Source: DATFQE01 sp035264445 (GTDB lineage: Bacteria > Actinomycetota > Thermoleophilia > Gaiellales > Gaiellaceae). Taken from it: a DNA stretch of 9,466 nt. The position numbers were made by a program, and so were the translations under genes. Under the pieces are notes generated by a model. The model did no database searches, was not told the DNA's origin, and saw only the letters and a list, made by a program, of their open reading frames with translations. This document shows positions 1 through 6,730 of the stretch, piece by piece (the first letter of the stretch is position 1; each line of letters starts with the position of its first letter). The stretch covers positions 1 to 9,466 of the forward strand of contig DATFQE010000132.1 of the NCBI GenBank assembly GCA_035264445.1, read 5' to 3'.

Positions 1-756
1 CAGCCGTTCCAGCTTCGGAACGTTCTCGGGTTCGGGGAGGAAGGCGGTGAAGCCTGCGCCGAGAAGCGACGCCCGCTCGCGGATGCGCAGCAGGAACGCC
101 TCGGCGTCGCCGAGCGTCGGCCCGCCCGGCTCCGGCATGAATGCGGCGATCTCACCGGGCGCAAGCGCGTCGCAATCGAAAGCGATGTATGCACACCCGA
201 CGCCGTCGAGCGCGCGCTCGAGACCGTCCTCGCCGACGTGGACTCCGCTCGACGCGATGAAGTCCTCCTCCGGCGGATCGAGGTTCCGCGCGGCGACGAG
301 GACGACGTCGTCGGCGTTCACGGTCCCGGCGTCGATCAGCGTGCGCAACGGCGTGGCCCAGGGATTGCCCGAGGGCGAGCTCTCGATCGTGTTCAGGTCG
401 CCGTGCGCGTCGATCCAGACGACCGCCATGCGGCCCTGCCGCGACGCGAGCCCCTGAACCGCCCCGATGTGCGCGCAGCAGCAACCGCCCAGGATGATCG
501 GCCGGGCGGGCAAGTCGGCGGCGATCGCCAGGTTCTGCTCCTCCAGCGAGCTCTCGTCGACGACGGCCGCCTCCGGGTACGGAAACGGCAGCCGGGCCGC
601 CTCGGCCATCGCGTCGCCGCCCTCGCCCCACGCGCGCGGAACGCGAACGAGGCCCGCCGTGAAGGTGCGACCACACACGTGGCACTCGTACTCCGGGCCG
701 AGCGCGACCGCCGTGTACGTCTTGCACTCGGGGCACTTCGCGCGCAGGCGGCTCAG
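1..756 (-). CDS. Arginase/agmatinase (ureohydrolase)-family protein with N-terminal zinc ribbon; 3' end cut by window edge
   Basis: Translation of the minus strand gives 252 residues with no stop before the edge. Residues 8-28 carry C8-x2-C11 and C25-x2-C28, a probable four-cysteine zinc ribbon. The rest is ureohydrolase-like: DAHGD at 116-120 and FDCDALAP at 193-200 match the two strongest metal-binding motifs of arginases (known: Asp/His ligands of a Mn pair). The usual GGDH motif reads GGCCCAH (90-96), so the first metal ligand is altered or displaced to His96. The start is taken as CTG at 754-756: it overlaps the stop of the GNAT gene (CTGA), AGGAAGGAG lies 5 nt upstream, and no ATG, GTG or TTG occurs in frame before the zinc ribbon. 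It is the last visible gene of the operon. Family members hydrolyse guanidino or related C-N bonds to release urea or an amide. The substrate here cannot be assigned; arginase proper is not established. Confidence 0.85.
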   Translation of the reverse strand, partial: MSRLRAKCPECKTYTAVALGPEYECHVCGRTFTAGLVRVPRAWGEGGDAMAEAARLPFPYPEAAVVDESSLEEQNLAIAADLPARPIILGGCCCAHIGAVQGLASRQGRMAVVWIDAHGDLNTIESSPSGNPWATPLRTLIDAGTVNADDVVLVAARNLDPPEEDFIASSGVHVGEDGLERALDGVGCAYIAFDCDALAPGEIAAFMPEPGGPTLGDAEAFLLRIRERASLLGAGFTAFLPEPENVPKLERL

Positions 757-1658
757 GCGAGCTCCTTCCTGTAGACGACCGTCTCCTCGACCACCCGCAT
801 GCCGGCGCGCTCGTAGAGCCGCGTTGCTCCGGTCGGGCTCTCCGCGTCCACGCCGAGGCCGACCTTCCGCTCCCCGCGCACGTGGAACTGTCGGAACGCG
901 TTCTGCAGCAGCGCCATCCCGAGCCCCTGACGGCGCCAGGGCCGACGCACGAACAGCGACCTGATCCAGCCCATCCCGTAGTACTCCGGCTCGCCGATCG
1001 TACCGCCCGCAATCTCGTTGCCTGCGCGGACTACGGTCCACAGCGTCGGGTCGTAATGCGACGCCGCGATGATCCGCTCGCGGAAGAGCTCGAACGAGCG
1101 CGGGCTGTGGTCCCAGTTGTCCTGCCAGGCGTCCTCGATCGCCTCGTGGAACGCAACGGCGTCCCCTTCGTCGAACGGCTCGACTCTGAGCCCTTGCGGC
1201 CACTGCGGATCGGGCGGCTCGTCGCCGAGCTCGATCGCCATCCGATAGAAGTGCCGCACCGGCCGGTACCCACGGCGCTCGAGCACCTCGACGGCGGCGG
1301 CGTCGTTCGCGACGACCGTGTTCCGAACGGAGACGGCGCCACGCTCGCGCGCGCGTTCCTCCGCGAGGTCGACCAGCTTGCCCCCGACACCGAGCCCGCG
1401 GAGCTCGGGGTGGACGTAGCCGTCCGAGTCGAACTGCCCCTCCGCGTGCTCCTCGAGCGTCGCGTAGCCGGCGATGCGTCCGCCCGGAACCGCGACGAGC
1501 CAGGCGTCTTCATCGATGTCGAGCCGGCGCCAGTCGTCAGCGACGTCCGCGCGCGTGAAGCTCTCCGCGCCGCTGAAGACGCGCTCGAAGGCGTTGCCGA
1601 GCTCGACCACCGCCTCCAGATCGTCGGCCGTCGGTCGGCGGACGAAGAGCTCGGTCAA
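753..1658 (-). CDS. Tandem GNAT-domain N-acetyltransferase
   Basis: This 301-residue protein holds two GNAT domains, about residues 3-144 and 157-300. Each has an acetyl-CoA pyrophosphate-loop motif: RGLGVG at 87-92 and RRQGLGMA at 242-249. Each ends in the typical late GNAT segment (ERRGY near 127-131, YERAGM near 282-287). Two fused GNAT domains are also the architecture of mycothiol synthase MshD and several antibiotic acetyltransferases; I see no specific reason to call either. The start is TTG at 1656-1658, overlapping the stop of the HAD gene as TTGA. The open frame extends far upstream, but that part is antisense-like, Arg-rich sequence over the HAD gene and is excluded. The gene is translationally coupled to both neighbours, suggesting a joint role with the HAD hydrolase and arginase-like protein. 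The acceptor substrate is unknown. Confidence 0.9.
   Translation of the reverse strand: MTELFVRRPTADDLEAVVELGNAFERVFSGAESFTRADVADDWRRLDIDEDAWLVAVPGGRIAGYATLEEHAEGQFDSDGYVHPELRGLGVGGKLVDLAEERARERGAVSVRNTVVANDAAAVEVLERRGYRPVRHFYRMAIELGDEPPDPQWPQGLRVEPFDEGDAVAFHEAIEDAWQDNWDHSPRSFELFRERIIAASHYDPTLWTVVRAGNEIAGGTIGEPEYYGMGWIRSLFVRRPWRRQGLGMALLQNAFRQFHVRGERKVGLGVDAESPTGATRLYERAGMRVVEETVVYRKELA
762..770 (-). promoter_or_regulatory. Strong Shine-Dalgarno for the CTG-start arginase-family gene
   Basis: On the minus strand these bases read AGGAAGGAG, 5 nt before CTG at 754-756. It lies inside the last codons of the GNAT gene. It is the clearest ribosome-binding site in the operon and decides the start of the downstream gene, since no conventional start codon is nearby in frame. 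Confidence 0.7.
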
Positions 1659-2314
1659 GCGGGGACGAGCTCGTCGAGCGTGTCGGGCAGCGGGGTGAGA
1701 TCGCGAATCTCGCTCGTCGGCTCGGGATCGCCGCTCTCGCCGAGCCGATTCACCCACACCGACGTCAGCCCGAGCTCGTTCGCCGGGACGATGTCGTGGA
1801 AGTGGCTCTGCGCGACGTGGACGTGGTGCTCGCGATCCGCCGTAGTGAGCTCGTAGAACCGCTCCCAGTGCCCGTGCGCCGGCTTGTACGAGTGCACGTC
1901 CTCCGCCACGATCGCGAGGTCGAACGGCACGCCGAGCCGCTTCATCGACGCGCCGATCAGGTCGCGGTCGGAGTTCGAGAGAATCGCGAGCCTCCACCCC
2001 CGGCGGCGTAGCTCGGCGAGCGACTCCGGCACCTCCTCGAACGGCGGCCACTCGGGGAGGGAATGGGCGAGGATGCCGCTCTCGCCCTCGGGGATGCCGT
2101 AGCCGACCTCCCGCGCGAGCGCCTCGAGAGTCAGCGTCATCACCTCGGCGTAGCTGCGGTACCGCTCCGCCTGGATCTCCGGTTCCAGCTCGTGGTAGCG
2201 CTCGAGAAGCTTCGGCGCCTGCTCGACGCCCCAGAGCCGTTCGAGCACCCCACGGATGCCGGCGTTCCAGTCGATCAGCGTGCCGTAGCAGTCGAACGTC
2301 GCCCAGCGGTCCAC
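1655..2314 (-). CDS. HAD-superfamily hydrolase, type II haloacid dehalogenase-like
   Basis: The 219-residue protein has the HAD motifs in order: nucleophile Asp8 in FDCYGTL (7-13), motif II SNS at 113-115, motif III Lys144 in YKPAHGHW, and motif IV Asp174 in the stretch around 169-180. Residue +2 after the nucleophile is Tyr, as in 2-haloacid dehalogenases, whereas HAD phosphatases carry a second Asp there. This favours the type II dehalogenase-like subgroup, although the Asn expected in the L-DEX motif IV region appears as His171, so actual dehalogenase activity is uncertain. No signal peptide; cytosolic. The start is GTG at 2312-2314, only 3 nt after the fabF stop; the next gene (GNAT) starts inside its stop codon. 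Its role may be removal of a halide or phosphate from a small molecule shared with the GNAT and arginase-like proteins, which is speculative. Confidence 0.9.
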   Translation of the reverse strand: MDRWATFDCYGTLIDWNAGIRGVLERLWGVEQAPKLLERYHELEPEIQAERYRSYAEVMTLTLEALAREVGYGIPEGESGILAHSLPEWPPFEEVPESLAELRRRGWRLAILSNSDRDLIGASMKRLGVPFDLAIVAEDVHSYKPAHGHWERFYELTTADREHHVHVAQSHFHDIVPANELGLTSVWVNRLGESGDPEPTSEIRDLTPLPDTLDELVPA

Positions 2315-2317
2315 GGG

Positions 2318-3580
2318 CTACTCGTCGAACTTCTTGAAGATCACGCAGGCGTTGTGGCCGCCGAAGCCGAACGAGTTCGAGGCCGCGATGGTCAGGTCCG
2401 AGTCGCGCGCCTCGTTCGGGATGTAGTCGAGGTCGCACTCGGGATCGGGGTCGTCGTAGTTGATCGTCGGCGGCAGCGTCCCGCGGTCGACGGCGAGGAT
2501 CGTGAAGATCGCCTCCAGCGCGCCCGCTGCGCCGAGGCAGTGGCCGGTCGCGCCCTTCGTCGACGAGATGGGCGTGTTGCGGGCGTTCTCCTCGCCGAGC
2601 GCGAGCTTGATCACGCGCGTCTCGCTCGCGTCGCCGAGCGGCGTCGAGGTGCCGTGCGCGTTGATGTACCCGAGCTCGTCGGTACCGACCCCGGCGTCGG
2701 TGAGCGCCATCGTCATCGCACGAGCCGGGTTCCGGCCGGTCGGATCGGGCTCGGTGACGTGCTTCGCGTCCGACGAGAGCCCGTACCCGATCAGCTCCGC
2801 GTAGATCTTGGCGCCGCGCGCTTGCGCGGCATCCAGCGCCTCCAGCACGATCACGGCGCCGGCCTCGCCCATGACGAAGCCGTCGCGGGCCGCGTCGAAC
2901 GGGCGCGACGCCGCCGTGGGGTCGTCGTTCCGGCGCGAGAGAGCCCGCATCGCGCTGAACCCGGCGATGCCGACGCGGGTGATCCCGGCCTCGGTGCCGC
3001 CCGCGAGCATGGCATCCGCGCGCCCGAGCCGGATCGCGTCGGCCGCCTCACCGATCGCCATGTTGGAGGCAGCGCAGGCCGTGCACTGGGACGACAGCGG
3101 GCCGCGCGTGCCGAGCTCCATCGAGACCCAGGCCGCACCCATGTTCGGGATGATCTGCGGGATCGAGAACGGATTCACGCGGTCGGGCCCGCGGTCGATC
3201 AGTACGTCGTAGCAGTCCTGGAAGGCTTTCAGCCCGCCGATCCCGGTCGCCACGGAAGCGCCCACGCGGTCGGCCTGCGGCTCGATCTGGATCCCCGCGT
3301 CTGCCTCGGCCTGGCGGGCGGCGGCCACGATCATCTGCGCGAAACGGTCCATGCGGCGCGCTTGCTTCCGCTCGATCCACTGCCCCGGGTCGAACTCCTT
3401 CAGCTCGCACGCGAAGTTCACGGGGTACTCGCTCGCGTCGAACTGCTTGATCGTGTCGGCGCCCGACTCGCCGCCGATCAGGTTGTTCCAGGACGTCTCG
3501 ACGTCGTTGCCGAGCGGGGACACCGCGCCGACCCCGGTCACCACCACCCGCCTTCTGCCGTTCATGCTCATCGCGCTCAC
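2318..3580 (-). CDS. fabF: 3-oxoacyl-[acyl-carrier-protein] synthase II (KAS II)
   Basis: This 420-residue condensing enzyme elongates acyl-ACP with malonyl-ACP in type II fatty-acid synthesis in the cytoplasm. The Cys-His-His catalytic triad of KAS I/II is visible: Cys169 in TACAAS, His309 in NAHGTST, His347 in GATGHCLG. The glycine-rich gatekeeper loop GFGGHN lies at 405-410 (commonly GFGGTN in relatives). Length matches the family. The start used is GTG at 3578-3580, overlapping the fabG stop as GTGA; in-frame ATGs four and six codons in (residues 4 and 6) are alternatives, before the conserved RRVVVTG start of the fold. In most bacteria acpP lies directly upstream between fabG and fabF. 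Here it is absent and the genes overlap. FabF rather than FabB is called from length and operon position; the two differ little by motif. Confidence 0.97.
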   Translation of the reverse strand: MSAMSMNGRRRVVVTGVGAVSPLGNDVETSWNNLIGGESGADTIKQFDASEYPVNFACELKEFDPGQWIERKQARRMDRFAQMIVAAARQAEADAGIQIEPQADRVGASVATGIGGLKAFQDCYDVLIDRGPDRVNPFSIPQIIPNMGAAWVSMELGTRGPLSSQCTACAASNMAIGEAADAIRLGRADAMLAGGTEAGITRVGIAGFSAMRALSRRNDDPTAASRPFDAARDGFVMGEAGAVIVLEALDAAQARGAKIYAELIGYGLSSDAKHVTEPDPTGRNPARAMTMALTDAGVGTDELGYINAHGTSTPLGDASETRVIKLALGEENARNTPISSTKGATGHCLGAAGALEAIFTILAVDRGTLPPTINYDDPDPECDLDYIPNEARDSDLTIAASNSFGFGGHNACVIFKKFDE

Positions 3581-4302
3581 ATCCCCAGTCCGCCGTCGAC
3601 CAGCAGCACCTCGCCCGTGATGAACGAGGCCTCGTCCGAGACCAGGAAGCGTACGGCCGCGGCCACGTTCTCGGGATCTCCGAGCCGCCCGAGCGGAGTG
3701 TTCGACAGCATCGCCCCGCGTGCGTCCTCCGGAATCGCGTCGGTCAACGCGGTCGTCACGTACCCCGGCGCAACCACGTTGGCGCGCACTCCACGGCTGC
3801 CGAGCTCGCGTGCCAGCGACTTCGTGAAGCCGATGATCCCCGCCTTCGACGCGGCGTAGTTCGTCTGGCCCCAGTTGCCATGGACGCCGACGATCGACGA
3901 GATGTTCACGATCGCGCCGGCGCGCCGCTTCATCATCCCGCGGGCCGCCGCGCGGCAGGTGTAGAAGGTGCTGGAGAGATTCGTCTCGAGCACCGTGCGC
4001 CAGTCCTCGTCGAGCATCCGCGCGAGGACGCCGTCACGAGTCGTCCCGGCGTTGTTCACGAGGACGTCAATGGCGCCCGCCCCCTCGACGAGCGCCTTTG
4101 CCTGCTCGGCATCGGAGAGATCCGCCTGGACTGCGCGTCCTCCGACCTCGGATGCCACCGCCTCCGCCTGGTCGGCTTCCGAGCGGTACCCGACGACCAC
4201 ATCGGCTCCGGCGCGGCCGAGCTCGAGCGCGACAGCTCGCCCGATGCCACGCGACCCCCCGGTGACCAGCGCCCGCTTCCCCTCGAGCGAGCAGAAACTC
4301 AC
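3577..4302 (-). CDS. fabG: 3-oxoacyl-[acyl-carrier-protein] reductase
   Basis: This 241-residue short-chain dehydrogenase/reductase performs the NADPH-dependent reduction of 3-oxoacyl-ACP. The Rossmann dinucleotide motif TGGSRGIG is at 14-21, NNAG at 83-86, the catalytic Ser at 136 in NISSIVG, and the YxxxK pair at Tyr149 and Lys153. Asn107 (ETNLSS) is the expected fourth catalytic residue. Length is that of typical FabG. The start is GTG at 4300-4302, overlapping the fabD stop as GTGA; no strong Shine-Dalgarno is seen, so translation probably depends on coupling. SDR enzymes are functionally diverse, but the position between fabD and fabF makes FabG the secure reading. Confidence 0.97.
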   Translation of the reverse strand: MSFCSLEGKRALVTGGSRGIGRAVALELGRAGADVVVGYRSEADQAEAVASEVGGRAVQADLSDAEQAKALVEGAGAIDVLVNNAGTTRDGVLARMLDEDWRTVLETNLSSTFYTCRAAARGMMKRRAGAIVNISSIVGVHGNWGQTNYAASKAGIIGFTKSLARELGSRGVRANVVAPGYVTTALTDAIPEDARGAMLSNTPLGRLGDPENVAAAVRFLVSDEASFITGEVLLVDGGLGM

Positions 4303-5243
4303 GCCGAAGCGCGTCCGAGGGCGTCCTTCACCTTCTCCACCCCCGCGAGGTTGTCAACCGGAATTGCCTTGACGCTCTTGTCGATCCTCTTCAGTAAACC
4401 GCTGAGGACGTTGCCCGGGCCGACCTCGACGAACGTCTTGACGCCGTTGCGGGCCAGCTCGCTCGCCGCGTGGGTGAAGCGGACGGGCGCGGTCAGCTGC
4501 TCGACCAGCAGGTTGCCGAAGCGGTGCGCCGGCTCGATCTTCGCCGTCACCGTCGACATGAACGGCGCGATCGGCTCGCTGAACTTCACCTTGTCGAGCG
4601 CCGGCCGGAAGCGGTCCGCCGCCCTGGCGACGAGCGGGCTGTGGAACGCGCCCGATACCTGGAGCTTGACGGTGCGCCGCGCGCCGCGCTCCTGCGCCTC
4701 CTCGCAGCACTCGTCCACCGACGGCGTCTCGCCGGAGACGACGATCTGGCCGGGGCAGTTGTAGTTGGCCGGCCACACGCCGATGATCTGGCGGCAGAGC
4801 ATCTCGACGATCTCGTCCTCGAGCCCGAGAATGGCGGCCATCGAGCCGGGGTGGCGCTCCGCGGCCTCGGCCATCGCCAGGCCGCGCTCGCGCACGAGCC
4901 CGACAGCCTCGGCGTCTCCTACCGAGCCTGCGGCCGCGAGGGCGGCGAACTCGCCGACGGAGTGCCCGACGACGAAGTCCGGCTCGATGCCTTCGGCCTT
5001 GAGAGCGGCGAGCACGGCGAGGCTCGTCGCCACGAGTGCCGGCTGCTGCACCTCGGTCTGCACCAGATCCTCGAGCGGCGCGTTGAAGCACAGGTCGACG
5101 AGGTCGAGCCCCGACGCCTCGCTCGCGCGCTCGAAGACGCTCATCGCCTCCGGGACGGCAGTCGCGATCTCGCGCCCCATCCCGGCTGCCAGCGACCCCT
5201 GGCCGGGGAAGCAGAATGCGACCTTGCCGTGTCCTTCGCTCAT
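4299..5243 (-). CDS. fabD: Malonyl-CoA:ACP transacylase
   Basis: This 314-residue enzyme moves malonyl from CoA to acyl carrier protein, committing malonyl-CoA to fatty-acid synthesis. Visible motifs: N-terminal GQGS at 14-17 with the oxyanion-hole Gln15, nucleophile Ser95 in GHSVGE, the malonyl-binding Arg expected at about Arg120, and His201 in GAFHSP. The EVGPGNVLSGL segment near 273-283 is typical of the family C-terminus. The start is ATG at 5241-5243, overlapping the fabH stop as ATGA, with GGAG 4 nt upstream. The open frame runs much further upstream, but that part is antisense-like, Arg-rich sequence over fabH and is excluded. GQGSL replaces the more common GQGSQ. Confidence 0.97.
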   Translation of the reverse strand: MSEGHGKVAFCFPGQGSLAAGMGREIATAVPEAMSVFERASEASGLDLVDLCFNAPLEDLVQTEVQQPALVATSLAVLAALKAEGIEPDFVVGHSVGEFAALAAAGSVGDAEAVGLVRERGLAMAEAAERHPGSMAAILGLEDEIVEMLCRQIIGVWPANYNCPGQIVVSGETPSVDECCEEAQERGARRTVKLQVSGAFHSPLVARAADRFRPALDKVKFSEPIAPFMSTVTAKIEPAHRFGNLLVEQLTAPVRFTHAASELARNGVKTFVEVGPGNVLSGLLKRIDKSVKAIPVDNLAGVEKVKDALGRASA

Positions 5244-6262
5244 CTCGCTCCGTTCATAGCCGTCCATTCGAGCAATCCCGAGCCCCATGTGAGGCCCGCT
5301 CCCATTCCCGTCATCAGCACCAATTCCCCTTCGCGCAGGCGGCCGTCTTGCTCGGCGTCCGCCAGCGCGAGCGGAATTGAACCTGAAGAAGTGTTCCCGT
5401 AGCGGTCGACATTGATCACAACTCGCTTCGGGTCGACGCCGAGCTTCTTCGTCGCGTGGTCGATGATCCGTACGTTCGCCTGGTGCGGCACGTAGACGTC
5501 GACGTCGTCCACGGTCGCGTCGCACTCCGCGAGAACCGCCTCCGCGGACGAGACCAGCACCCGGGTTGCGAACTTGAACACTTCGCGGCCGTTCATGTGC
5601 ACGAAGTTCGCGCCGTTCGCGAGCGTCTCTGCTGTGATCGGCTGCCGTGAGCCGCCGGCCGGCAGCGAGAGGTCCTTCCCGCCTCCGCCGTCCGCGCCTA
5701 GCTCGAAGCCGAGGAAGCCACCCTTCTCGACACGCTCGAGGACGACGGCGCCCGCACCGTCGCCGAACAGCACGCAGGTCGAGCGGTCGTTCCAGTTCAT
5801 GATCTTCGAGAGCACGTCGCCGCCGACGACGAGCGCCTTCTTGGCGAGCCCGGCAGCGACCATGCCGTGCGCCTGGGCGATCGCGTACATGAAGCCCGTG
5901 CAGCCGGCCGAGAGGTCGTACGCGGCAGCGTCCTTCGCGCCCAGGCGGTCGGCGAGGATCGCGCCGGTCGACGGGAAGGCCATGTCGGGAGTGACCGTGG
6001 CGACGATCAGCAGGTCGACGTCCTCGGCACGCGCGGCCGCGGTCTCGAGCGCTTGCTCGGCCGCCGGCAAGCAGACGTCGGACAGCGCCTCCTCGGGCGC
6101 AGCGATCCGGCGCTCGCGGATCCCGGTTCGCTCGATGATCCACTCGTCCGAGGTGTCGACCATCGTCGACAGCTCGTCGTTCGTCAGCACACGCTCCGGC
6201 ACGTGGCAGCCGAGACCCGTGACCGAGACCCGCACGCCGTTCTGGGTGGCGGACGCGATCAT
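5240..6262 (-). CDS. fabH: 3-oxoacyl-[acyl-carrier-protein] synthase III (KAS III)
   Basis: This 340-residue enzyme starts fatty-acid chains by condensing an acyl-CoA primer with malonyl-ACP. The KAS III triad is complete: Cys121 in SAGCTGF, His260 in PHQAN, Asn290 in RYGNTSSGS. The N-terminal DEWIIERTGIRERR segment (39-52) is a family hallmark. The primer (acetyl versus branched-chain acyl-CoA) cannot be read reliably from sequence alone. The start is ATG at 6260-6262, overlapping the fabZ stop as ATGA, with no separate Shine-Dalgarno, so coupled translation from fabZ is likely. Length is near the family norm. Confidence 0.97.
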   Translation of the reverse strand: MIASATQNGVRVSVTGLGCHVPERVLTNDELSTMVDTSDEWIIERTGIRERRIAAPEEALSDVCLPAAEQALETAAARAEDVDLLIVATVTPDMAFPSTGAILADRLGAKDAAAYDLSAGCTGFMYAIAQAHGMVAAGLAKKALVVGGDVLSKIMNWNDRSTCVLFGDGAGAVVLERVEKGGFLGFELGADGGGGKDLSLPAGGSRQPITAETLANGANFVHMNGREVFKFATRVLVSSAEAVLAECDATVDDVDVYVPHQANVRIIDHATKKLGVDPKRVVINVDRYGNTSSGSIPLALADAEQDGRLREGELVLMTGMGAGLTWGSGLLEWTAMNGAR

Positions 6263-6705
6263 TGCTCGATCGCGAACGTGAGCGTCCCGCGCGCCGCGAG
6301 CTCGCCGTCGACGCGGGCGGTCGCTGCGCCCCTCCCGATCGGCCCGCGGACGCGCTCGAGCTCGCAGGTCAGCTCCAGCTCGTCGCCCGGCTCCACGATG
6401 CGCTTGAAACGGACGTTGTCGATGCCGGCGAAGAGGGCCATCTTGCCGCGGTTCTCATCCTCGCTCAGCACCGCGACGGCGCCGGTCTGCGCCATCGCCT
6501 CGACGATCAGCACGCCGGGCATCACCGGGCGGCCGGGGAAGTGGCCGGCGAGGTACCACTCGTCGTCGCGCACGGTCTTCCTCGCGATTACCTTGCGGCC
6601 GGGGTCGAGCTCGAGCACCTCGTCGATGAGCAGGAACGGCTCGCGGTGCGGCAGGATGGCTTCGATCTCGGTGCGTCCGAGCGGCATGGACAGGGCGGGC
6701 GGCAC
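6259..6705 (-). CDS. fabZ: 3-hydroxyacyl-[acyl-carrier-protein] dehydratase
   Basis: This 148-residue hot-dog-fold enzyme removes water from 3-hydroxyacyl-ACP to give trans-2-enoyl-ACP. The N-terminal LPHREPFLLIDEV (18-30) and the active-site stretch around His55 (GHFPGRPVMPG) and Glu69 (VEAMAQ) are textbook FabZ. It is the first gene of the operon. The start shown is GTG at 6703-6705; an ATG at 6685-6687 (residue 7) is an alternative that removes a poorly conserved stretch. Neither has a clear Shine-Dalgarno. The GTG lies 9 nt after a TACACT element, so a leaderless transcript is possible. FabA is less likely: the length and motif fit FabZ. Confidence 0.96.
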   Translation of the reverse strand: MPPALSMPLGRTEIEAILPHREPFLLIDEVLELDPGRKVIARKTVRDDEWYLAGHFPGRPVMPGVLIVEAMAQTGAVAVLSEDENRGKMALFAGIDNVRFKRIVEPGDELELTCELERVRGPIGRGAATARVDGELAARGTLTFAIEQ

Positions 6706-6730
6706 GAGGCGACTAGTGTAGTGCTCCAGG
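6706..6730. promoter_or_regulatory. 25-bp divergent intergenic region between fabZ and birA
   Basis: The GTG starts of the two divergent genes are only 25 bp apart. On the minus strand TACACT (6715-6720) matches four of six -10 consensus positions and sits 9 nt before the fabZ GTG. On the plus strand TAGTGT (6714-6719) matches three of six and sits 11 nt before the birA GTG. No good -35 is evident for either; any -35 would fall inside the opposing coding region. A palindrome ACTAGT (6712-6717) lies in the middle. Promoter calls here are tentative. Confidence 0.4.

Noticed and set aside
676..678. GTG (residue 27 of the arginase-like frame) as the true start
   Set aside because: It would remove three of the four ribbon cysteines and leave the strong AGGAAGGAG site unused and too far upstream.
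152..1012. A minus-strand 286-residue frame over the left end
   Set aside because: It is Arg/Gly/Ser-rich without motifs. The adjacent frame gives a clear ureohydrolase with DAHGD and FDCD.
1659..2438. Upstream extension of the GNAT frame and possible fusion with the HAD region
   Set aside because: The extra residues are Arg-rich and overlap the conserved HAD gene in another frame. The TTG at 1656-1658 gives a normal tandem GNAT protein.
2063..3859. A 598-residue open frame on the plus strand across the HAD, fabF and fabG genes
   Set aside because: Its product is Arg/Ala/Asp/His-rich with no recognisable motif, and it lies antisense to clearly conserved fabF. Long antisense frames are expected in very GC-rich DNA.
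5244..6143. Upstream extension of the fabD frame into fabH
   Set aside because: The extension is antisense-like low-complexity sequence. The ATG at 5241-5243 with GGAG upstream begins exactly at the conserved FabD N-terminus.
6712..6717. ACTAGT palindrome as an operator half-site
   Set aside because: Six bases are too short to support a regulator site without conservation data.
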